Positions 56,676 to 64,000 of a DNA stretch of 64,000 bases are shown here, one piece after another (position 1 is the stretch's first letter; each line of letters starts with the position of its first letter). The stretch comes from Corticibacter populi (GTDB taxonomy: Bacteria > Pseudomonadota > Gammaproteobacteria > Burkholderiales > Burkholderiaceae_C). The translations under genes were made by a program, and so were the position numbers. The notes under the pieces are model-generated. The model was given only the letters and a program-made list of their open reading frames with translations. It was not told the origin of the DNA and ran no database searches. Location: contig NZ_SGWR01000002.1 in the NCBI RefSeq assembly GCF_004217315.1, positions 52,321 to 116,320 on the forward strand, written 5' to 3'.

Positions 56676-57341
56676 ATGATCGACGTCATCGACCTGCACA
56701 AGCGCTACCGCACCGACCATGGCCTGGGCCGCTGGGTGCTCAAAGGTATCAACCTGCGCATTCCCGCCAACCAAAGCGTGGGGCTGGTAGGGCGCAATGG
56801 CGCTGGCAAATCCACCCTGCTGCGCCTGATCGGCGGCATCGACGTGCCGGACAAGGGCCGCGTCATCCGGCACAGTCGCACATCCTGGCCGCTGGGCCTG
56901 GCCGGCGGCTTGCAGGGCTCCCTGACCGGCCGGCAGAATGCCAAGTTCGTCTGCCGGCTGCACGGCCATGAGAAGGACATGGCCGAAAAGCTCGAATTCA
57001 TCAACGACTTTGCCGAACTCGGCGAAGCCTATGACGAGCCCATCAAAACCTATTCCAGCGGCATGCAGGCGCGCCTGAAATTCGCCATGAGCATGGCCTT
57101 CGAGTTCGACATCTACCTGGTCGACGAACTCACCGCCGTGGGCGATGCCGCATTCAGCAAAAAAGCCCGTGCCGCCTTCAAGCGCCTGGCCGGCCGCAGC
57201 AGTCTGATCATGGTCTCGCACAGTGAAGGCACGCTCAAGGAGTTCTGCGAGGCCGGCATTTGGCTGCATGACGGCCAAGCCCACTGGTTCGACGACATCA
57301 ACGACACGCTGGCCAACTACAAACAAAGCCTTTCCCTATGA
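56676..57341 (+). CDS. kpsT: Capsule export ATP-binding protein KpsT
   Basis: The 221-residue ATPase has Walker [10 protein letters not shown], the KpsT-type signature [18 protein letters not shown] and Walker [12 protein letters not shown]. It powers capsule export by KpsM and is 20 bp downstream of it. The kpsE start overlaps its stop (ATGA). Its short length and lack of a C-terminal polymer-binding domain fit the group 2 capsule type. Confidence 0.95.
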   Translation: MIDVIDLHKRYRTDHGLGRWVLKGINLRIPANQSVGLVGRNGAGKSTLLRLIGGIDVPDKGRVIRHSRTSWPLGLAGGLQGSLTGRQNAKFVCRLHGHEKDMAEKLEFINDFAELGEAYDEPIKTYSSGMQARLKFAMSMAFEFDIYLVDELTAVGDAAFSKKARAAFKRLAGRSSLIMVSHSEGTLKEFCEAGIWLHDGQAHWFDDINDTLANYKQSLSL

Positions 57342-58540
57342 CAGACGCCAACAAGCCTGCCGCCGAAACGAGCGCAGCCCCGCAAGAACCAGCAACCAGC
57401 GCAAGTGCCAGTGCAAGCGCGAAGGCGAGCCCCATCACGGGAGCCGTCTCCGCCGCAAGACGGCACCCATTGCTGGCGTTGGGCGTCCTGGCCGTGCTGC
57501 TGGCAGCCATCTACTGGAGCCTCATTGCCTCCGACCGCTACGTCTCCGAGACCCACCTCATTGTCGACAGCACCGACATCCAGAGCGGCGCCAGCTTCGA
57601 CATCGCCAGCGCGCTCACTGGCAGCGGCTACAGCACCACCGATCTGCGCCTGCTGCGCGACCACCTGCGCTCGGTGGACATGCTGCAAAAGCTCGAAGAG
57701 CTGCTGCAGATCAAGGAGCACTACAGCGCCAGCGAACACGACTTCTTCTCGCGGCTGGCCAAGGATGCCAGCCAGGAACAGTTTCACGCGTACTACCTCA
57801 GGCGCAACAGCATCGAGATCGACGATCAGGTCGGCGTGCTGCGCATCCGCGTGCAGGCCTATGACACCGAGACTGCGCAAGCCATCGCCAAGGCATTGCT
57901 GCAGGAGGGCGAGGCTTTCATGAACCAGATGGGCCACGACATCGCCCGGACCCAGGTGGAGTTCCTGGACCGGCAGGTGGCACAAAGCAACCAGCGCGCA
58001 CAGGAAACCCGCAACGCGCTGCTGCAGTATCAAAACGATACCGGCATGATCTCGCCCCAGGCGCAGGCGGAAAGCCTGGCCGCCATTGGCGCGCGGCTGG
58101 AGAGCGAACTGGTCAGCCTGCGCGCGCAACGCAGCGTGATGCTGGGCTACCTCAGTCCCGAAGCAGCGGACGTCAAGCAGTTGGAGCTGCAGATTGCCGC
58201 ACTGGAAAAGCAGCTCAAGACCGAGCGCGCCAAGCTCACCTCGGGCGCCACCAAGAAGAACGAGGCGCTCAACCGCGCCGTAGAGGAATACCAACGACTG
58301 GAACTCGAAGCCCAGTTCGCCATGCAGGTTTACCAATCGAGCCTGCAAGCGCTCGAACGTGGCCGCATCGAGGCGCTGCGCATCCTCAAGAAGATCACCG
58401 TGCTGCAGCAACCCACGCTGGCCCAGGAGCCGCTGGAGCCGCGCCGGCTCTATAACCTGCTGGTGTTTGCACTGCTGGTGTTTGCCATTGCCATCATCAC
58501 CAACCTGCTGGCAGCCATCGTGCGTGACCACAAGGATTGA
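57338..58540 (+). CDS. kpsE: Capsule export inner-membrane protein KpsE (PCP family)
   Basis: The 400-residue protein has two membrane helices, [20 protein letters not shown] near residue 45 and [21 protein letters not shown] at the end. They flank a large periplasmic region with coiled coils (about residues 190-350). This is the KpsE/Wzc-like polysaccharide co-polymerase architecture. It bridges KpsMT to the outer-membrane exporter. An Ala/Ser-rich N-terminal 40 residues is variable. Confidence 0.93.
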   Translation: MTDANKPAAETSAAPQEPATSASASASAKASPITGAVSAARRHPLLALGVLAVLLAAIYWSLIASDRYVSETHLIVDSTDIQSGASFDIASALTGSGYSTTDLRLLRDHLRSVDMLQKLEELLQIKEHYSASEHDFFSRLAKDASQEQFHAYYLRRNSIEIDDQVGVLRIRVQAYDTETAQAIAKALLQEGEAFMNQMGHDIARTQVEFLDRQVAQSNQRAQETRNALLQYQNDTGMISPQAQAESLAAIGARLESELVSLRAQRSVMLGYLSPEAADVKQLELQIAALEKQLKTERAKLTSGATKKNEALNRAVEEYQRLELEAQFAMQVYQSSLQALERGRIEALRILKKITVLQQPTLAQEPLEPRRLYNLLVFALLVFAIAIITNLLAAIVRDHKD

Positions 58541-58696
58541 TGCCGAATCGATGCGACTTGAAGCAAGCGGGAATGGAAGAAGATCGACACCATCGACCGG
58601 CAAACAACCTCTGCGCAATTCCCACAATACCTGTTTCGCACCCATTGTCGACAGAATAGTGACAATTGTTTGCAACTGTCTCCCGAATCCAAGCAT

Positions 58697-60589
58697 ATGA
58701 ATTTTTTATCCAGAAAACAGAATAAGATTCGGTCGCACCACGCTGCTCAACCGAACGACATGCTTCGACGTCTTGCCAGAACCCTGCTCCCGGCCCTGCT
58801 GGTCGCCATGAGTGGCTGGCCGGCCGTGCAGGCACAAAGCGACATATTCCCCGGAGGCCTGCCCGCGACCGACGGCAACACCAGCTATAGCAGCCAACGC
58901 ACCACCAGCAGCGATACCGGTCCATCGTCTGCCGCCAGCCAAGGCGCCAATAATGGCAGCGGCAGCAGCTTTTCCCCGGTCGTACCGCAAGGCAGCCGCA
59001 CAACCTATACGCAGCCGCAAGGCGGCGGTGCGCCGGCCCCGCAGGTGCAACCCAGCGCCCCTCAGTACTTCGACTACCAGAGCAACCTGGGCAGCGATGT
59101 CTTTGGCGCCCAGCTCTTTACCGGCGCCTTTGCCAATGCCGGTGCAGCGCAGTTCAACCCCGATTACGTAATCTCCAGCGGCGACAGCATCCAAGTGCGG
59201 CTGTGGGGCGCATTCGACTATGACGCGCAGCTCACCGTCGACCCGCAAGGCAACATCTTCCTGCCGCACGTGGGCCCGGTGCGCGTGCTGGGCGAGCGCA
59301 ACCAGAACCTGGAGAGCGTCGTCAACAACGCGGTGCGCCGCGTGTTCCGCGCCAACGTGCAAAGCTATGCCAGCCTGGCTGCCGCACAGCCGGTACGCAT
59401 ATTCGTCAGCGGCTTCGTGCATCGCCCTGGTGCCTACAACGGCACCAGCATGGACAGCCTGCTGCACTACCTGGACCAGGCCGGCGGCGTGGACCCCGAG
59501 CGCGGCACCTTCCTGGCCGTGCAAGTCAAGCGCGGCGAGCAGGTGCGCGCCACCGTCAACCTGTACGACTTCTTGCTCAGCGGCTTCATGCCCACCGTAC
59601 AACTGGCCAATGGTGACGTGATCTTCGTGCCGCCGCGTCAGAACGTGGTGCGTGTCAGCGGCCTGGTGGAAAACGCCAAACGCTTCGAAGTCAGCAGCGC
59701 CAGCCCCACCGTGGCCCAGCTCATCGCCGTGGCCAAACCCTTCGCAGAGGCCACCCACGTACGCGTGCAGCGCAATACCGGCGACCTGCGCAACACCGAG
59801 TACTACCCACTCTCGCAGGCCAGCCAGGTGTTCCTGCAAAACGGCGACGAACTGGAGTTCACCGCCGACAAGAAGCCCGGCACCATCACCGTGCGCGTGG
59901 AAGGCGAGCACATGAGCCCGCAAGAATACGTGCTGCCCTACGGCAGCAAGCTGGGCGAGTTGATTGGCCACATCCACTTCAACGACCGCTCGGAACTGGA
60001 GAGCATCCAGCTTTTCCGCCGCAGCGTGCAGGACCGCCAGAAGCAAATTCTGGAGACCTCGCTGCGCAGCCTGGAGACCTCGGTGCTGACGGCGCGCAGC
60101 GGCTCGACGGACGAAGCCCGCCTGCGCCAGGAAGAGGCCAACCTCACGCTGCAATGGATCGACCGCGCCCGCAAGGTCCAACCGCTGGGACAGGTCGTCA
60201 TCGCTCCGATTCAGGAGCGCGCCACCCTGCTGCTGGAAAACGGCGACGTGCTGCGCATCCCGACGCGCGACGGCCTGGTGCTGGTGGGCGGCGAAGTGCT
60301 GTTCCCCAATGCCGTGGCCTATGACTCGCGCATCGACCTTGCCGACTACATCAACCGCGCTGGCGGCTATACCCAGCAGGCCGACGACGCCCGCGTGGTG
60401 GTGGCCCGCCGCGACGGCACCTTCGAGCAAGTGAATATGGACAGATGGGGCACGAAACCTGTCATCAAGGCAGGCGACCAGATTCTGGTGCTGCCCAAGG
60501 TGGACGAGAAAAACCGCCAGTTCTGGAAAGACATCACGCAGATCATGTACCAGATTGCGGTCAGCGCAAAGGTGGTATTCGGGCTGTAA
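58697..60589 (+). CDS. kpsD: Outer-membrane polysaccharide export protein KpsD
   Basis: The protein has a signal peptide best seen from MLRRLARTLLPALLVAMSG (ATG at 58760, 609 residues); the ATG at 58697 adds 21 residues and is the alternative start. A Ser/Thr/Gly/Gln-rich linker precedes the export domain (YVISSGDSIQVRLWGAF, VDPQGNIFLPHVGPV) and several SLBB-type repeats (RIFVSGFVHRPGAYNG, VRVSGLVENAKRF). It forms the outer-membrane exit for capsule. The 156-bp gap after kpsE contains ATTGTC/GACAAT (58644, 58661), a possible operator. A C-terminal hydrophobic stretch ends at VFGL. Confidence 0.92.
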   Translation: MNFLSRKQNKIRSHHAAQPNDMLRRLARTLLPALLVAMSGWPAVQAQSDIFPGGLPATDGNTSYSSQRTTSSDTGPSSAASQGANNGSGSSFSPVVPQGSRTTYTQPQGGGAPAPQVQPSAPQYFDYQSNLGSDVFGAQLFTGAFANAGAAQFNPDYVISSGDSIQVRLWGAFDYDAQLTVDPQGNIFLPHVGPVRVLGERNQNLESVVNNAVRRVFRANVQSYASLAAAQPVRIFVSGFVHRPGAYNGTSMDSLLHYLDQAGGVDPERGTFLAVQVKRGEQVRATVNLYDFLLSGFMPTVQLANGDVIFVPPRQNVVRVSGLVENAKRFEVSSASPTVAQLIAVAKPFAEATHVRVQRNTGDLRNTEYYPLSQASQVFLQNGDELEFTADKKPGTITVRVEGEHMSPQEYVLPYGSKLGELIGHIHFNDRSELESIQLFRRSVQDRQKQILETSLRSLETSVLTARSGSTDEARLRQEEANLTLQWIDRARKVQPLGQVVIAPIQERATLLLENGDVLRIPTRDGLVLVGGEVLFPNAVAYDSRIDLADYINRAGGYTQQADDARVVVARRDGTFEQVNMDRWGTKPVIKAGDQILVLPKVDEKNRQFWKDITQIMYQIAVSAKVVFGL

Positions 60590-60684
60590 TCACCCCATCA
60601 AGCCATCACTCCCCTTTGATAACCTGCCACGGTTGCCAAGCATCGGCGACCTGAGAACAACAGCCCTGTTGAGAGAGAGCAACC

Positions 60685-62958
60685 GTGAACAAAATCATCA
60701 TCGTCGGCCACCCGCAATCCGGTTATGAAGAGGTCGAACGGCTGCTCGTCGAATGCGGCATGGCTCCTGCACTGCCTTCGCGCCGCGAAAAGCTCACGCC
60801 CGACCAAATCAGCCGAACCCTGGTCAAGGCGCATGGCGCCACTCCAATCGAGAATCTGCAGTCACCCCAGCAGCTGCAACAAATCACAGTAGCCCCCGTC
60901 TGGCAGGGCATGGCCCTCGATTTGATGCTGGCGAATGTAGAGCAGCCACTCTGGGGCTGGGCAGACACCCAGGCCGCCTACCTGCTGGACTACTGGAAAT
61001 CGCAAGATCCCCAGATCGTCTTCGTACTGGTCTACGACGAGCCCCGGACCGTATACACGCGCCTGAGCCTCGAGCAGGCCAGTGCGCCGGAGGCCGAGCT
61101 CCAACGCCGGATCGACGCCTGGGTCAGCTACAACGCTGCGCTGCTGCATTTTCACCTGCGCAACCCCGAGCGCAGCCTGCTGGTGCATGCGCGACAAGTG
61201 CAAACATCGGCGCAAAGCTACCTGCAGCAAATCAGCGCACGCATCGATGCTCCCCTGCACGTTCCGCCAACGCTGTTGCCGGAACTTCACAATTCCTCTC
61301 AAGAGGATGAATCGCAAGACGGCGATGCAGTCGTGCAGGACAACCATCTCGCCGTCCGCGACAACCGGGCGCACGTTGCAGGCGCGCCTGCCGAGCCCCC
61401 CAGGTTAGCCGAACTGCAAGCCAACGCCTTAGCCGACCTGCTTGCCAGCCAACTGGTCGATGCCAACCCCGAGGCCCTGCAACTTTATGACGAGTTGCAA
61501 GCAGCAGCCACGCTGCCCCACGGCGTCGCACAGTCATCCGGCCTGCCTCCCGCCTTGTCCGGAAGCGGCAGCCTCAGAGACCGCTACCAGGCCTGGCTGG
61601 CTTTGGTTGCCCAACAAGCAGCGCTGCAGGAGCAGATGCAGCGTGCCCAAACCCAGGCCGAGCAGCTCAAGGCACTGAGCCAACAATTCAGCCACGCAGA
61701 CACCCAGGCGCGGGAACGTCAACGCCTGCTTGATGATCTGCACAGAACCCATCGACAAGCTGAAGCACTGGCCCAGGAGCGGCAACACCTGCTTGAACAA
61801 CAAACCATCGCCCTGCAGGAGCAAACTGCTGACCGGGAAAGACTGTGCGCCGAACTCGCCGGACAGTTGCGGACAGAGCGGCAGCAGTTGCAGCATAAAG
61901 AGCAGGAGCGACAGTTGTTGCTCACACAACTGCACCAAGTGCAGGAAGAACTTGAACAGCACTACTTGCAAGCCAGACAGCAAGACACAACGCTGCAAAG
62001 CCTGCGGCAAAACCTGCAACAGGTCGAACAGCAGGCCAAGCAGCAAGCCGCCGAACACTCACGACAAGTCGAACAGCTACGAGCTGCACGGCAAGAGAGC
62101 CAACTGCTGCTTGCGCAATTGCACCAAGTGCAGGAAGAACTGGAGCGGCACTACCTGGAAAACCAGCGGCATGCATTGCAACTCGAAGAGCTGCAAAAAA
62201 ACCAGGAACAACACTTGCGACAGATTGGGCAGCTCAAGAAAGAGCGCGACGAGCACACCAAAACCGCCAACGAACGCAAGACCCGGCTCGAACAGCTGAC
62301 CCAGGCCAAAGCCGCCTACGAAAAACAGACCCAAGAACACAATCGGCAAGCCGAAACGCTGAAGGCGGAGCGGCAAGCCGCGCGCGAACAAGTCAAGCAG
62401 CTCCAAGCCCAGTTGAATGCGGCACAAGCGCGCCTGGCCTCAGCCCCAACAGCCGACTTGCAGCAGGAAAACGCGCTGCTACTCAGCCAACTGCACCAGG
62501 TTCAGGAAGAGCTTGAACGCTTGTACCTGGAAAACCGCAAGCTCCAGACACCTGCCACAAATGCGTCAATCAGCCCCCAACCGCAGCAACCCATCATACG
62601 CACAGGCGCTGCCAATCGCGTCAAACGCGAACTACCCTATCGGCTCGGCTCATTGATGATCGCACGGTCGCACAACCTGGGAGGCTTGCTCGGCATGCCC
62701 TTTGCGCTGCGCGCCGAAACCAAGCGTTACCGGGAAGAACAGCAAGCCACCGCCGGCCAACCACCCTTGCCGCCAATCAGCGAATACCGGGACGCCAGAG
62801 AGGCCGAGAAAGTCAAACAACACCTCTCCTATCGCCTGGGCCGTGCCTTGCTCCAATCCAGTGAAAAACCACTGGGCTGGCTTGGGCTGCCATGGGCACT
62901 GCGCCGCGAGGTCAAAGACTTCCGGCAACAACGAAATTCCAGGCAAGTGGCAGGTTGA
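60685..62958 (+). CDS. Capsule-linked coiled-coil protein with degenerate sulfotransferase-like head
   Basis: The 757-residue protein starts with GTG/ATG-like MNKIIIVGHPQSGYEEVERLL (GTG at 60685 after a GAGAGAGAGCAAC stretch). The first 190 residues resemble a sulfotransferase fold: a P-loop-like VGHPQSGYEEV, then WGWADTQAAYLLDYW and VFVLVYDEPRTVY where active enzymes have WxWKDPR and VYRxP. The PAPS-binding Lys/Arg are therefore missing. Residues about 305-620 are glutamine-rich coiled coil with LLLxQLHQVQEELE at about 411, 474 and 598. The C-terminus holds two related modules (LPYRLGSLM... at about 648 and LSYRLGRAL... at about 713), each ending LPWALRREV-like. No function is known to me. 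Confidence 0.7.
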   Translation: MNKIIIVGHPQSGYEEVERLLVECGMAPALPSRREKLTPDQISRTLVKAHGATPIENLQSPQQLQQITVAPVWQGMALDLMLANVEQPLWGWADTQAAYLLDYWKSQDPQIVFVLVYDEPRTVYTRLSLEQASAPEAELQRRIDAWVSYNAALLHFHLRNPERSLLVHARQVQTSAQSYLQQISARIDAPLHVPPTLLPELHNSSQEDESQDGDAVVQDNHLAVRDNRAHVAGAPAEPPRLAELQANALADLLASQLVDANPEALQLYDELQAAATLPHGVAQSSGLPPALSGSGSLRDRYQAWLALVAQQAALQEQMQRAQTQAEQLKALSQQFSHADTQARERQRLLDDLHRTHRQAEALAQERQHLLEQQTIALQEQTADRERLCAELAGQLRTERQQLQHKEQERQLLLTQLHQVQEELEQHYLQARQQDTTLQSLRQNLQQVEQQAKQQAAEHSRQVEQLRAARQESQLLLAQLHQVQEELERHYLENQRHALQLEELQKNQEQHLRQIGQLKKERDEHTKTANERKTRLEQLTQAKAAYEKQTQEHNRQAETLKAERQAAREQVKQLQAQLNAAQARLASAPTADLQQENALLLSQLHQVQEELERLYLENRKLQTPATNASISPQPQQPIIRTGAANRVKRELPYRLGSLMIARSHNLGGLLGMPFALRAETKRYREEQQATAGQPPLPPISEYRDAREAEKVKQHLSYRLGRALLQSSEKPLGWLGLPWALRREVKDFRQQRNSRQVAG

Positions 62959-63021
62959 AAGCATCCCATCCTCTCAGGCCGCCACGCCGTGGCACGATGA
63001 ACCGTCCAATCCGAACCCAAC

Positions 63022-64000
63022 ATGAGCGATCAAGACAACATCCCCTCCTGGCTGGAACACCTGAAGCTGCTCATGCCACCGCAAGGCGCCCTGCTGGTGG
63101 GCGCTGGCACAGGCAACGACAACTGGATCAGACTCTTCAGACAATGGCCCCAGCTCCACGTCACGCTGGTCGAAGCCGATGCACGGCAATTCGCGCGGCT
63201 TCAGCAGTCCGTCGGTCTTCTCGCGCATGAAGGCAATTGGCAGCTCATTCATGGCGTGGTGGCACCTCAGCACGAAGATACGGTGTTCTACCTCGCAAGC
63301 AATGCCTCGGAAAGTGGCCTACTGCCGCCAGAAGCATTGCGCCCGTTCTGGGCCAATCTGCACACCCAGGAACAGCAGCAACGGCCAGGCCTATCCCTTG
63401 ATGAATTGGTGGGCCGCGAGCCTGACATTGGCGCTCCCAACGGGAGCATTAAACCAACAGGCGAAAAAAACACGGTTGACTGGCTCATCATCGACTGCCT
63501 GCCCGCTGGCGCACTGCTGCGGGGTTCACACTCGCTGGACAAGCTGGACGTCGTCGTGGTGCGTGCCGTTCTCGACAGCGACAACGACGATGCAGGGGCT
63601 GAAGCAACACCCCACCACACCGCGCCAGCCGACACTGGCCTGAGCGACATCACCAAACTGTTGAACCAGCACGGCCTGCGCCTGATCACCATGGAGGCAG
63701 GCCGACACCCTGCCATAGGCCATGCACTGTTTGTACGCGACAGTACATCGGCCCTGCAGACACAGGGCCAGGCACTGGCCGCTGCGAAGAAGCTCGCACA
63801 GGAGCACAGCCAGCAGATTGAACAAATCAAGAAGGAACGCGACGAGCAGGCCAAGGCCGCCAACGAGCGCAAGGCCCAGATCGAACAGCTGACCCAGGCC
63901 AAGGCCACTGCCGAGAAGCTCGCGCAGGAGCGCGATCAGCAAATTGAACAGATCAGGAAGGAACGCGACGAGCGGGCCAAGGCCGCCAACGAACGCAAGG
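63022..64000 (+). CDS. FkbM/methyltransferase-like coiled-coil protein (3' end cut by the window)
   Basis: The frame opens at ATG 63022 (MSDQDNIPSWLEHLKLLMPP) and runs past the window edge. Residues 20-215 look like a class I methyltransferase fold: GALLVGAGTGNDNW (SAM-binding glycine motif), VTLVEADARQFARLQQ, then LSLDELVG and VDWLIIDCLPAGALL where FkbM enzymes have KxDxEGxE. A coiled coil starts near residue 240, with a 42-residue repeat (KKERDEQAKAANERK...). That coiled coil matches part of the preceding gene. It may be an inactive or divergent methyltransferase acting as a scaffold; function unknown. Confidence 0.65.
   Translation, partial: MSDQDNIPSWLEHLKLLMPPQGALLVGAGTGNDNWIRLFRQWPQLHVTLVEADARQFARLQQSVGLLAHEGNWQLIHGVVAPQHEDTVFYLASNASESGLLPPEALRPFWANLHTQEQQQRPGLSLDELVGREPDIGAPNGSIKPTGEKNTVDWLIIDCLPAGALLRGSHSLDKLDVVVVRAVLDSDNDDAGAEATPHHTAPADTGLSDITKLLNQHGLRLITMEAGRHPAIGHALFVRDSTSALQTQGQALAAAKKLAQEHSQQIEQIKKERDEQAKAANERKAQIEQLTQAKATAEKLAQERDQQIEQIRKERDERAKAANERK
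63831..64000 (+). repeat. 126-bp coding repeat in the coiled coil
   Basis: GAAGGAACGCGACGAGC recurs at 63831 and 63957, a 126-bp period (42 residues, six heptads), with near-identical sequence following. A related stretch lies at 62236-62330 in the previous gene. The array probably continues beyond the window. Confidence 0.75.

Overview
The window is about 64 kb of high-GC DNA from a Gram-negative betaproteobacterium, most likely order Burkholderiales and probably Comamonadaceae or a close relative. I infer this from the protein families and from the gene block cysS / DNA glycosylase / accA / tilS / lysC / tRNA-Ser, not from any search. Outer-membrane genes (lpxK, lpxH, lpxC, a KpsD-type exporter) confirm the diderm envelope. 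The density of long antisense open frames is an effect of the GC content.

Layout. 1-7.4 kb: end of a YqiA-type esterase, a 183-bp MITE-like element, gap, then a four-gene manganese/iron ABC operon (minus strand) divergent from an MntR-type repressor, with two TAGC-N4-GCTA operator-like palindromes between them, and a DUF455 ferritin-like gene. 7.5-17.3 kb: gamma-carbonic anhydrase, hslO (Hsp33), a LysR regulator divergent from a small membrane protein, tsaB, dacB, exbB-exbD-lpxK, queA (overlapping lpxK tail to tail) and speG. 17.3-18.2 kb: a decayed IS3-family insertion sequence. 18.2-26.1 kb: a livGFKHM branched-chain amino-acid-type ABC operon, then a metallo-beta-lactamase-fold gene and a CGWC thioredoxin-fold gene divergent from a second LysR. 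26.4-44 kb: housekeeping genes (mutS, tRNA-Ser, lysC, tilS, accA, alkA-like, cysS, TPR protein, two cyclophilins, lpxH, RNase II-like, TonB-like, aroE, mtgA). 44.2-50.3 kb: a polyamine-type ABC operon that also carries a FadR-type regulator and an Asp/Glu/hydantoin racemase-family gene, with four related operator-like motifs upstream. 50.5-54 kb: ruvC, a glycosyltransferase plus PAP2 phosphatase pair behind a Pho-box-like triple repeat, and lpxC. 54.4-64 kb: a group 2-type capsule locus (kpsS-kpsM-kpsT-kpsE-kpsD) that runs into two large coiled-coil proteins; the second is cut by the window end.

The most unusual material is in the capsule locus. A C10 homopolymer lies at the 5' end of kpsM, where slippage would switch export off. 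Behind kpsD are two consecutive genes that each join an enzyme-like fold lacking expected catalytic motifs (sulfotransferase-like, FkbM-like) to long coiled coils, and the two coiled coils share near-identical DNA. Elsewhere the chromosome carries short tandem repeats (TTAGCTAC x7 inside an ABC operon, CATGACACG x4 inside aroE) and a family of GAACCTGTT-ended intergenic repeats that repeatedly sit directly against stop codons.
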